7,359 bases of DNA from Sediminibacterium sp. GTDB lineage: Bacteria; Bacteroidota; Bacteroidia; Chitinophagales; Chitinophagaceae. The notes under the pieces are model-generated. The model was given only the letters and a program-made list of their open reading frames with translations, did no database searches and was not told the DNA's origin. How positions within the stretch are numbered: position 1 is the stretch's first letter; every line of letters begins with the position of its first letter. The stretch is from positions 1 to 7,359 of the forward strand of contig JAGNTI010000065.1 of NCBI GenBank assembly GCA_017987615.1, read 5' to 3'. Positions 1-6,025 of this stretch are shown piece by piece. The position numbers were made by a program, and so were the translations under genes.

Positions 1-123
1 TAATTCGGCAATATGCGCTTCCGAGTCGTTTTCCAAATGAATGGTTTGTTGGAGGTCTCGACCTTCAAATACAGCACATTTAAGCCGGCTGTTTCCAAAA
101 TCAAAGCAGAGGGTTCTTTCCAT
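1..123 (-). CDS. coaX: Type III pantothenate kinase, N-terminal fragment (3' end outside window)
   Basis: Phosphorylates pantothenate with ATP in the first step of coenzyme A synthesis, in the cytosol. Only the first 41 codons are visible. The protein opens MERTLCFDFGNSRLKCAVFE, which matches the N-terminal phosphate-binding strand-turn-strand of type III kinases (ASKHA fold, usual form DIGNTxxKxxxF): Asp8, Gly10, Asn11 and Lys15 are in place, with Ser12 where Thr is usual. The ATG at 121-123 is chosen because it gives the normal short lead before the DFGN motif. An in-frame GTG at 175-177 would add 18 residues and run through a good promoter -7 box. The gene is divergent from the glycosyltransferase at 225. 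The rest of the protein, including the catalytic aspartate and the substrate pocket, is not visible, so intactness cannot be judged. Confidence 0.85.
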   Translation of the reverse strand, partial: MERTLCFDFGNSRLKCAVFEGRDLQQTIHLENDSEAHIAEL

Positions 124-149
124 AAATGAAGTATCGGTGGATCCTGCCC

Positions 150-157
150 CAAAAATA
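150..157 (-). promoter_or_regulatory. Bacteroidota-type -7 box for coaX
   Basis: Reads TATTTTTG on the minus strand, an exact match to TAnnTTTG. It lies 26 bases upstream of the coaX ATG, which would give a leader of roughly 20 bases. I see no TTG at the usual 17-23 base spacing upstream, so the -33 half is weak. Confidence 0.4.
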
Positions 158-224
158 ATGCTTTTGTGCAGCTTCACACACTAATTACTTGGATAGCCTG
201 CAATTTCACGGTTACTTTGTAGTC

Positions 225-1097
225 ATGAAAATAAGTGGCTTTACCATTATTAAAAATGCGGTGATGAATGACTATCCCATTGTGGAAGCCATTACGTCCA
301 TTTTGCCCGTGGTAGACGAGATGATTGTGCTGGTTGGAAAATCTGAAGACGATACCCTTGGTTTAATACGTTCTATAGGTGACCCTAAAATAAAAATTCA
401 TGAATCGGTATGGGATCCAAATTTGAGAAAAGGTGGTGCGGTTCTTGCTGTAGAAACCAATAAAGCTTTTGCACTGATCGATCCAAATAGTACCTGGGCT
501 TTTTATATTCAGGGTGATGAAGTGGTGCATGAAAAATACCACGCAGCCATTAAAGAAGCCTGTGTTCAATATCAAAATGACACGCGCGTTGAAGGACTTC
601 TTTTTGATTATGTACATTTTTATGGCACATACGATTATGTAGGTGATAGTAGAAAATGGTACAATAAAGAAGTACGCATTATTAGAAATAAAAAAGAAAT
701 TACGGCATACAAAGATGCGCAAGGTTTTAGAAAAGGCACAACTAAGATTGATGTAAAACCAATTGCAGCAAGTGTTTACCATTATGGCTGGGTAAAAAGC
801 CCCGCGCAAATGGCTAAAAAAATAAAAAACTTTAGTGCGCTTTGGCACTCAGATGAAGAGCTCAACGAAATTCTAAAAGACAATCAACACTGGGATTTTA
901 CAGCATACGATTCGCTCGAAAAATTTTCAGGTACGCATCCAGCGGTGATGCATCCCCGCATCTCAAAACAAAACTGGAAAATTGACATTGATACAACGCG
1001 GAAAAATTTTTCTTTCAAAGACCGCATCCTTTATAATATTGAAAAATTAACCGGTATAAGACTGTTTGATTTTAGTAATTTTAAAATCATTCAATAG
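225..1097 (+). CDS. GT-A fold glycosyltransferase, family 2-like
   Basis: A 290-residue cytosolic protein that probably moves a sugar from a nucleotide donor to a glycan acceptor. The N-terminus has the GT-A start: a beta strand at residues 3-9 (ISGFTII), then K10-N11, followed by helix, strand and SEDDT (40-44). The metal/donor motif appears as QGDE at 96-99, in place of the classical DxD and close to the DADE form of WaaE-like transferases. A basic, aromatic stretch (WYNKEVRIIR, 145-154) and VYHYGWVKSP near 184-193 resemble acceptor-side motifs of this group. The start is ATG 225 rather than an in-frame TTG at 189, because the 12 extra residues precede a normal GT-A first strand. There is no signal peptide or transmembrane segment. 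It is first of three closely spaced plus-strand genes. Donor and acceptor cannot be read from sequence. Confidence 0.8.
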   Translation: MKISGFTIIKNAVMNDYPIVEAITSILPVVDEMIVLVGKSEDDTLGLIRSIGDPKIKIHESVWDPNLRKGGAVLAVETNKAFALIDPNSTWAFYIQGDEVVHEKYHAAIKEACVQYQNDTRVEGLLFDYVHFYGTYDYVGDSRKWYNKEVRIIRNKKEITAYKDAQGFRKGTTKIDVKPIAASVYHYGWVKSPAQMAKKIKNFSALWHSDEELNEILKDNQHWDFTAYDSLEKFSGTHPAVMHPRISKQNWKIDIDTTRKNFSFKDRILYNIEKLTGIRLFDFSNFKIIQ

Positions 1098-1103
1098 TAG
1101 TAA

Positions 1104-2006
1104 ATGAATAACGCACAGGAAATAGCAGCAGGCATTGTAGCTGGAGATTTTAAATCTTTGGCCAGGGGTATTTCTTGGGTAGAAAATGAAGTAGCAGGAT
1201 ATGGGGCGTTATTGCATATTACACCTACACATAAAACTGCTGTTACAGGTATTACGGGCCCTCCGGGTGCTGGTAAAAGCACTTTAGTAGACGCTTTAAT
1301 TGCATGCTGGGTAGCTGCTGGAAAAAAAGTGGGCGTGCTTTGTGTAGACCCTTCTTCGCCATTTAATTTAGGTGCACTTTTAGGTGACCGTATCAGAATG
1401 AGCGAGTGGTACAATCATCCAAATGTATATATCAGATCACTTGCCAGTAGAGGTGCACTAGGTGGGCTGCATACGCATATTTTAGAAATCACACAGCTTA
1501 TGTCTGTTGCAGGTTTCGATGAAATTATTGTAGAGACTGTTGGTGTTGGACAAAGTGAAATTGAAATTGCAGGACTCGCCGATACTACTGTTGTTGTGGT
1601 TGTGCCAGAAGCCGGAGATGAAGTACAAACCATGAAATCTGGCATCATGGAAATCGCACATATTTTTGTGGTCAATAAAAGCGATCGTCCGGAAGCAGAT
1701 CAGTTTGTACATCATTTAAAACAAATGATGGCGCCAAGTTTTTCAAATACTGTGTATCAAATTCCAATTATCAAAACCATTGCGGCTCAAAAAACGGGTA
1801 TCGATGAACTCGCTGCAGCCATTGCTACACATCAAAGGCAGCTTCATGATCCTACTAGAAAAAACTGGTTGCTAACGCAAAAAGCACTTCGTTTAATTCA
1901 GCAAAAAAGAATGCAAGACGTTGATGCTACTAAATTATTAGCGGCGATTACTGCGCAGTCACAAGATCCTCAGTTTAATATTTTTGAATTTGCACAAGCG
2001 TATTAA
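1104..2006 (+). CDS. meaB: MeaB/ArgK-family P-loop GTPase (acyl-CoA mutase chaperone)
   Basis: A 300-residue G3E-class GTPase. Known family members (MeaB, YgfD/ArgK, human MMAA) gate cofactor loading and protect B12-dependent methylmalonyl-CoA mutase. Motifs in order: Walker A GPPGAGKST (52-60); DPSS (82-85); GALLGDRIRM (90-99); ETVGVGQSE (144-152), the G3/switch region; and NKSD (191-194), the guanine-specificity motif. All nucleotide-binding residues look intact. Length is slightly under the usual 310-330, with a short N-terminal helical arm and a helical C-terminal tail that would be the dimerisation arm. The switch segment reads SPFNLGALLGDRIRM where many relatives have a Thr/Ser-Gly-Gly, and it is closer to the G domain of IcmF-type fused mutases than to the E. 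coli type. It sits between two glycosyltransferases (6 bases from the first, 2 from the next). No mutase is in view, so its partner is unknown. Confidence 0.92.
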   Translation: MNNAQEIAAGIVAGDFKSLARGISWVENEVAGYGALLHITPTHKTAVTGITGPPGAGKSTLVDALIACWVAAGKKVGVLCVDPSSPFNLGALLGDRIRMSEWYNHPNVYIRSLASRGALGGLHTHILEITQLMSVAGFDEIIVETVGVGQSEIEIAGLADTTVVVVVPEAGDEVQTMKSGIMEIAHIFVVNKSDRPEADQFVHHLKQMMAPSFSNTVYQIPIIKTIAAQKTGIDELAAAIATHQRQLHDPTRKNWLLTQKALRLIQQKRMQDVDATKLLAAITAQSQDPQFNIFEFAQAY

Positions 2007-2008
2007 TC

Positions 2009-2941
2009 ATGGGTAGTATAGAAAATAATACACCCACAGTAGCTGTTGTAGTTGCCACATACAACGGCGCTACCTATTTGCCTCTGCAATTGGAAAGTAT
2101 AATACAGCAAACGCATAAGCCTTCTCAAATAATAATTATAGACGACGCATCTTCAGATGATACAATACATATTGCGCAAGCATTTGCTGCGCTGCATCCG
2201 GAAGTTATGGTAGTTCAAAATGAAACCAGACTGGGGTACATTAAAAATTTTGAAAAAGGGATGCTACTTGCAAACGCTAATTATGTAGCACTAAGTGATC
2301 AAGATGATATTTGGGTGCCGCATAAATTAGAAAAATTACTAGCAAGCATTGGAGATCAAATGCTCGCTTATTCCGATTCTGAACTCATAGATAGCAATGG
2401 ACATTTATTGCATAAAAAAATGTCATCAATTAAAAACCAACTGGCTTATCATACGCCTATTATGTATGCAATAGGTGCCTGGGCGCCAGGGCACGCAATG
2501 CTCTTTAAAAAAGAACTGATAGATAAAGCGGTTCCTTTTCCAACCCTTGTTACACATGACTTTTGGCTTGGTTTTGTAGCTACTTGTTATAGTACAGTCG
2601 TATATGTGAATGAGCCACTGGTGCATTACCGCCAGCATACTCAAAATGCAATTGGCGCCGATACAACTAAAAATAAAACGGTGTCATTAACAAAGGCGCA
2701 AAAAAAGCAACAGGCGCGTGCAAGGATGCAGTTACTATACAATAAAGTAAAAGAAACCGGACATAAACATGCAGTTATGTTTGAAAAAATAAATGATAGT
2801 TATAGCAGTTTTTCTTTTTCTAATAATTTTAAAAGAGCCAAAGTCTTTTATGATTACCGCAATTTAATACTTGCGTATAAAAAGAAATCAGCGCTACTTA
2901 AAATACTATTCGCCGTAAAAATGTTTTTTAAAGTTGATTAG
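2009..2941 (+). CDS. Family 2 glycosyltransferase, rhamnosyltransferase-like
   Basis: A 310-residue GT-A enzyme, probably acting at the cytosolic face of the inner membrane on a lipid-linked or surface glycan. The fold opens with VAVVVATYNGATYL (11-24). IIIIDDASSDDT (41-52) is the donor-nucleotide region, and SDQDDIW (96-102) carries the metal-binding DxD. THDFW (182-186) is the expected region of the catalytic base, and HYRQHTQNAIG (206-216) is the C-terminal motif I associate with rhamnosyltransferase-like GT2 proteins. The last ~60 residues are basic and hydrophobic (about 20 residues around KSALLKILFAVKMFF) and could form an amphipathic membrane-contact helix. The ATG is two bases after the meaB stop, so it is probably co-transcribed. 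Its 3' end overlaps the convergent gene by 14 bases. The rhamnose assignment is by motif resemblance only; the GT2 call is firm. Confidence 0.88.
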   Translation: MGSIENNTPTVAVVVATYNGATYLPLQLESIIQQTHKPSQIIIIDDASSDDTIHIAQAFAALHPEVMVVQNETRLGYIKNFEKGMLLANANYVALSDQDDIWVPHKLEKLLASIGDQMLAYSDSELIDSNGHLLHKKMSSIKNQLAYHTPIMYAIGAWAPGHAMLFKKELIDKAVPFPTLVTHDFWLGFVATCYSTVVYVNEPLVHYRQHTQNAIGADTTKNKTVSLTKAQKKQQARARMQLLYNKVKETGHKHAVMFEKINDSYSSFSFSNNFKRAKVFYDYRNLILAYKKKSALLKILFAVKMFFKVD

Positions 2942-3824
2942 CAAAAAACTTTACTTGTAAGCGCTTTATAAAATTTTTAAACTGTACACTTAGTGGAACA
3001 GTTGCCTCCTCTAGTGGTCCAGTATATTTTTCGCCCCTGCGTAAATAGTATTTCGATAACGTGCTAGAGGTGAATCCCCATTTTTGTATAAAAGTAAAAT
3101 AGCCTTTGTTGCGTTTAACACGCTTAACAGATACGGATCCAAAATGGTAAACCCTACTTTCTGAAATCCCTCTAAAAAGGCGTACGCCTGCATTCCAGAG
3201 CTTCATAGAAAAATCAGGATCGGAGTACATGCCTGGGCTAAACTCGTTGCTATAACCGCCCACTGCGTCCCAGGTATCAATGTGTACGATATTAGGAGGC
3301 CAGGTAGCACCCTGCCAATCCTCCATAGGAAGCGCCGAGTAATTGGCTAGTAAGTCTGCTTCTTTAAAAGATGCGATGTCTTTACCAAAATCATACTCAA
3401 TCGAACAATTGCTCTGCGCTTTTAATTCGATAGCCGTGCTTGAAAAAAAGAATAGGTTATGTCCAGTTTCTTCAATCGCTTTTGCAAGTGGTGCATCCCA
3501 ACCCGGGCATACATACATGTCATCATTTATGTACAACAAGTAATTTGTTGTTACGAGTGTACGGCAACTATTTAATGCATAACAAACGCCAATATTTTCT
3601 TTGCTGTAAGAGTAACTGATATCTGGTTGCGCTTTTACCCAATCGAGTGTACCATCGACGCCTTCATTAATATGAACAATAATTTCATGATTAAACTTCG
3701 AATGCTTTTTGATACTGTCTATGCATAATTGTAAATAAGCCAAATTATTCCAGCTAGGAATTACAATCGAGAACTTTGCATCAGATGCTGTGTTCCCTTT
3801 TACTTTCTGAATACTTGCAGGCAT
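2928..3824 (-). CDS. Family 2 glycosyltransferase
   Basis: A 298-residue GT-A enzyme. After a 17-residue leader the fold begins FSIVIPSWNNLAYLQLCIDS (18-37). EIIVHINEG (47-55) is the second strand. NIGVCYALN (77-85) matches the common NxGxxxAxN motif. INDDM (99-103) holds the metal-binding DD pair, and YSDPDFSMKLWNAG (200-213) corresponds to the ED-type catalytic-base segment. VYHFGS lies downstream. The last ~50 residues are basic and lack a membrane span. The start is the ATG at 3822-3824; no other Met precedes the fold. It lies 10 bases after the small membrane protein gene, so the two are likely one transcript, and it converges on the plus-strand GT with a 14-base overlap. Sugar specificity cannot be told. 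It is not a close copy of the GT at 2009. Confidence 0.87.
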   Translation of the reverse strand: MPASIQKVKGNTASDAKFSIVIPSWNNLAYLQLCIDSIKKHSKFNHEIIVHINEGVDGTLDWVKAQPDISYSYSKENIGVCYALNSCRTLVTTNYLLYINDDMYVCPGWDAPLAKAIEETGHNLFFFSSTAIELKAQSNCSIEYDFGKDIASFKEADLLANYSALPMEDWQGATWPPNIVHIDTWDAVGGYSNEFSPGMYSDPDFSMKLWNAGVRLFRGISESRVYHFGSVSVKRVKRNKGYFTFIQKWGFTSSTLSKYYLRRGEKYTGPLEEATVPLSVQFKNFIKRLQVKFFANQL

Positions 3825-3834
3825 TGATTACAGG

Positions 3835-4098
3835 TTAAGCATCCGTTTTTGTTTGCTTTGCGGCAGCGTTAAACTGTTTTTCTGTTTTCCACCAACGCCA
3901 ACCTATATAACCCATAATTGCCAGCGGAGCTCCAGCTAAATATAAGATAGCGCCATTGAGGGCCTTTGCGGGACCATCGCCCAATTGAGAAGCTGTTTTG
4001 GTGCAAATAGAACACTGACCGGCCGCCTCGCCTGCAAAAAGGGTAAGTAAACAAGCGGTTACTGAAAATACAATAATGCGAAGTGTTTTCTGGTTCAT
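3835..4098 (-). CDS. Small exported CxxC membrane protein, function unknown
   Basis: An 87-residue protein. Residues 1-27 look like a Sec signal or N-terminal anchor: KTLR, then the hydrophobic IIVFSVTACLLTLFAG, then EAAG. It is followed at once by QCSIC (28-32), a CxxC pair that would be at the mature N-terminus on the periplasmic side. A second hydrophobic segment covers about 49-66 (GAILYLAGAPLAIMGYIG), followed by RWWK (68-71) and a polar, basic tail, suggesting a mature protein with one membrane span. I recognise similar small proteins (C-x-x-C, then LN-x-x-I-x-Y-L, then G-Y-x-W/R) in other Bacteroidota, but know no function. Redox, metal or haem-related roles for the cysteines are guesses. 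It is the first gene of a probable two-gene transcript with the GT at 2928, and is divergent from the PLP enzyme. Confidence 0.75.
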   Translation of the reverse strand: MNQKTLRIIVFSVTACLLTLFAGEAAGQCSICTKTASQLGDGPAKALNGAILYLAGAPLAIMGYIGWRWWKTEKQFNAAAKQTKTDA

Positions 4099-4114
4099 AG
4101 TTCTAAATGGAGCA

Positions 4115-4122
4115 CAAAGTTA
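4115..4122 (-). promoter_or_regulatory. Bacteroidota-type -7 box for the small membrane protein / GT operon
   Basis: Reads TAACTTTG on the minus strand, an exact TAnnTTTG match, 16 bases upstream of the ATG at 4096-4098. The implied leader is only about 10 bases. Upstream there is a TTT-containing stretch at roughly the right spacing but no TTG, so the -33 element is imperfect. Confidence 0.45.
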
Positions 4123-4131
4123 ATTGAATAA

Positions 4132-4162
4132 TTGCGTAAGAAATTTTCTTAACTTACTTTAT
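4132..4162 (+). promoter_or_regulatory. Possible promoter for the PLP-dependent enzyme
   Basis: TTG at 4132-4134, a 20-base spacer, then TACTTTAT at 4155-4162, which matches TAnnTTTG except in the last two positions. It ends 13 bases before the GTG start, implying a very short leader. The spacing suits a Bacteroidota promoter but the -7 box is poor. Confidence 0.25.
4137..4151. repeat. Palindrome in the divergent promoter region, candidate operator
   Basis: TAAGAAA, a single T, then TTTCTTA: seven-base arms that are exact reverse complements. It sits in the middle of the 77-base divergent gap, inside the spacer of the possible plus-strand promoter and about 15 bases upstream of the minus-strand -7 box. 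The position suits a dimeric repressor or activator. The AT-rich composition makes chance a real alternative. Confidence 0.4.
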
Positions 4163-4175
4163 CAATACAATAACA

Positions 4176-5474
4176 GTGACAGAACGTAGAAAGTTTATCC
4201 AAAAAATAGCCGGCCTAACAGCGGCATTTAGTGCCCCCAGTCTTATACAGCAGGCTTGGGCTGCAAACTGGGAAATGGTCAATCAAAAAGCCGCGTCCCT
4301 TACCCCGCAGGAGTTAGCTAGTAACGAAGATTACTGGTCCGTGATCCAGCAGGCTTATACCGTTAACCCTAATATGGTTAACCTCAATAATGGGGGTGTG
4401 AGCCCGTCACCAAGGGTGGTGCAAGAGGCTGTTGAGCGCTTTAATCAGCTCTCCAATGAGGCCCCTTCCTATTATATGTGGCGCATTTTGGACCAGGGTC
4501 GCGAGCCGGTAAGGTATAAACTGGCCTCACTGGCCGGCTGTTCACCAAATGAAATTGCGATTAATCGTAACGCTACAGAGGCCTTAAATACGGTCATTTT
4601 TGGCTATCCATTTAAAGCCGGTGATGAGGTTATTGGTACCAAACAGGATTATCCAAACATGATTCAAGCCTATCGTCAACGCGCACTCAGAGATGGTATT
4701 GTATACACACAATTAAGTTTTGATTTTCCCATCGAAGACGATAATACCATTGTTGCAGCGTTTGAAAAAGCAATCACACCAAACACCAAACTAATTCATA
4801 TCACGCATATCATTAATTGGGTAGGACAAATTATGCCTGTCAAAAAAATTGCAGCGATGGCGCATGCGCGTGGGATCGAAGTGATTGTTGATGGCGCACA
4901 TTCGTTTGGGTTACTTGATTTTAAAATTCCAGATTTAGAGTGTGATTATTTTGGTACCAGTTTGCACAAATTTTTATCGGCACCAATTGGTAGTGGAATG
5001 CTATGGATACAAAAAGATAAGATCGAAAAAATTTGGCCGCTACTCTGTAATGACAAGCCGCTTAGTAATGACATTAGAAAGTTTGAAACCCTTGGTACCA
5101 GAAGCTTTCCAATAGAACAAGGGATTGGTGAAGCCGTTAATTTTCATATAGCTATTGGGTCAAAAAGAAAAGAAGAAAGAGTTCGTTATTTGAAAAATTA
5201 TTGGGCTACAAAAGCGCTTCAAATTCCGGGTGTAAAAATACATACTTCATTAAAAGATAAATATGCTTGTGGTATTTGTGGTGTTACTATTGATGGCATG
5301 ACACCTGCCGCATTAGACGGGGCACTGTATACGAATTATAAAATTCACACGGTAGGTATTGTTTGGGAAAATATTAGTTGCGTTAGAATAACGCCTCATG
5401 TGTACACGAGACTTGAAGACCTAGATAAACTGGTTGCCGCATTAACAGAAATTGCTGCGAAACAAAAAGGATAA
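4176..5474 (+). CDS. Class V aminotransferase-fold PLP enzyme with Tat signal
   Basis: A 432-residue fold-type I PLP protein of the class V group (cysteine desulfurase / isopenicillin N epimerase relatives). It begins TERRKFIQK, a twin-arginine motif, then a mildly hydrophobic stretch (11-24) and AWA-A (27-30) as a plausible cleavage site, so it is probably exported folded with cofactor. Catalytic landmarks: RNATEALN (131-138), the PLP phosphate/ring region; H211; DGAHS (239-243), whose Asp pairs with the pyridine nitrogen; SLHK (262-265), with K265 the Schiff-base lysine; and VRITPH (403-408), with R404 likely binding the substrate carboxylate. Length is normal for the family plus a leader. 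The start is GTG 4176, because no ATG occurs before residue 34 and only this start keeps the signal. The 5' third is much GC-richer than the 3' third. The substrate is unknown; epimerase, desulfurase, lyase or aminotransferase activity are all possible. Confidence 0.88.
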   Translation: MTERRKFIQKIAGLTAAFSAPSLIQQAWAANWEMVNQKAASLTPQELASNEDYWSVIQQAYTVNPNMVNLNNGGVSPSPRVVQEAVERFNQLSNEAPSYYMWRILDQGREPVRYKLASLAGCSPNEIAINRNATEALNTVIFGYPFKAGDEVIGTKQDYPNMIQAYRQRALRDGIVYTQLSFDFPIEDDNTIVAAFEKAITPNTKLIHITHIINWVGQIMPVKKIAAMAHARGIEVIVDGAHSFGLLDFKIPDLECDYFGTSLHKFLSAPIGSGMLWIQKDKIEKIWPLLCNDKPLSNDIRKFETLGTRSFPIEQGIGEAVNFHIAIGSKRKEERVRYLKNYWATKALQIPGVKIHTSLKDKYACGICGVTIDGMTPAALDGALYTNYKIHTVGIVWENISCVRITPHVYTRLEDLDKLVAALTEIAAKQKG

Positions 5475-5480
5475 GTACTT

Positions 5481-5518
5481 AAAATAATAAACCCCCAAAT
5501 TTGGGGGTTTATTATTTT
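5481..5518. terminator. Bidirectional intrinsic terminator
   Basis: A perfect 38-base inverted repeat with 19-base arms, centred on AAATTT, with a CCCCC/GGGGG core flanked by A/T-rich arms. The plus strand ends in a T run (to 5520). It starts 6 bases after the PLP enzyme's stop and directly abuts the THX stop codon on the other strand, so it serves both convergent genes. Confidence 0.9.
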
Positions 5519-5635
5519 TTATGCTTTAGCGGCAGCTTTTGCAGTTTTTACAACAGCTACTTTAGCTGGACGGCTCTTACCAAAAGAACCTTTGAATCTT
5601 TTACCTTTTGCGGTTTTTTTATCACCTCTACCCAT
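5519..5635 (-). CDS. Small-subunit ribosomal protein THX (bTHX)
   Basis: A 38-residue, strongly basic peptide beginning MGRGDKKTAKGKRFKGSFGK (1-20), followed by SRP (21-23) and a Lys/Ala-rich tail. Thx peptides of the 30S subunit share the M-G-K/R-G-D-K-K-T/S start and the G-K-x-F-x-G-S/T-F/Y-G-K pattern. In Thermus, Thx sits in the head of the 30S subunit and stabilises rRNA packing. The reading frame is short and easily missed: ATG at 5633-5635, stop at 5519-5521. The stop codon shares bases with the T run of the plus-strand terminator. It lies downstream of HU on the same strand, but a strong HU terminator separates them, so it probably has its own promoter. The tail (about residues 24-38) is Ala/Lys repetitive, resembling histone-like tails. 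Confidence 0.85.
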   Translation of the reverse strand: MGRGDKKTAKGKRFKGSFGKSRPAKVAVVKTAKAAAKA

Positions 5636-5669
5636 GGTTTAAATTTTTTAAATGAACAATCTTGAACTG

Positions 5670-5677
5670 CAAAAATA
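5670..5677 (-). promoter_or_regulatory. Possible -7 box for THX, inside the HU terminator T run
   Basis: TATTTTTG on the minus strand matches TAnnTTTG exactly and lies 34 bases upstream of the THX ATG. The nearest upstream TTG is 24 bases away, on the far side of the terminator hairpin, slightly longer than usual spacing. The T-rich terminator tail alone could produce this match by chance. Confidence 0.35.
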
Positions 5678-5680
5678 GAA

Positions 5681-5701
5681 AAACCCCGCGAAAGCGGGGT
5701 T
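5681..5701 (-). terminator. Intrinsic terminator of the HU gene
   Basis: Stem AACCCCGC (5682-5689) and GCGGGGTT (5694-5701) with a four-base loop. On the minus strand the stem is followed by TTTTTCTATTTTT. It starts 22 bases after the HU stop. The plus-strand read also folds with a GAAA tetraloop, but no plus-strand gene ends here. Confidence 0.88.
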
Positions 5702-5723
5702 CAATTCTTTTTGTAGGCAAAAA

Positions 5724-5993
5724 TTAAACTTTGCTGCTTAATTCTTTACCAGCCTTAAAGCGAGCAACTTTTTTAGCTTTGATTTTGATTGCTTCACCAG
5801 TTTGTGGGTTACGGCCCGTACGAGCTGCACGCTTAGAAACTGAGAAAGTACCAAAACCTACTAAAGTTACTTTATCACCTTTTTTAAGTGTTTTAGTAAC
5901 AGTGTCTACGAAAGAGTCTAAAGCTGCGTTAGCTTGTACTTTAGTGATACCAGCATCTTCAGCAAGTTGCGCGATTAATTCTGCTTTGTTCAT
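5724..5993 (-). CDS. HU family DNA-binding protein
   Basis: An 89-residue nucleoid protein that binds and bends DNA as a dimer. It opens [20 protein letters not shown] (1-20), the standard helical dimerisation half. GFGTF (46-50) is the conserved turn, and RNPQTGE (61-67) is the arm tip with the intercalating Pro63. The last third is Lys/Arg-rich ([16 protein letters not shown]). Length is typical for HU (about 90). The ATG at 5991-5993 is chosen although an in-frame ATG exists at 6045-6047; the longer form would add 18 atypical residues and swallow the promoter -7 box at 6026-6033. It is single-gene, with its own promoter upstream and terminator downstream. Which HU paralogue it is cannot be decided from one gene. 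Confidence 0.95.
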   Translation of the reverse strand: MNKAELIAQLAEDAGITKVQANAALDSFVDTVTKTLKKGDKVTLVGFGTFSVSKRAARTGRNPQTGEAIKIKAKKVARFKAGKELSSKV

Positions 5994-6025
5994 AAATGAT
6001 TTTTTTAGTTGTTTGAATAACGAAA

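Noticed and set aside
124..177. GTG start extending CoaX by 18 residues
   Set aside because: It would run through the good -7 box at 150-157, and CoaX proteins normally start just before the DxGN motif.
189..224. TTG start extending the first glycosyltransferase by 12 residues
   Set aside because: The added residues precede a normal GT-A first strand, and ATG at 225 gives the usual family N-terminus.
363..848. Long open frame on the minus strand opposite the first glycosyltransferase
   Set aside because: Cys/Phe/Ile-rich translation with no recognisable domain, lying fully opposite a gene with clear GT-A motifs.
225..4098. A complete polysaccharide or capsule biosynthesis locus
   Set aside because: Only three glycosyltransferases are present; no Wzx, Wzy, chain-length regulator or sugar-nucleotide genes are in the window.
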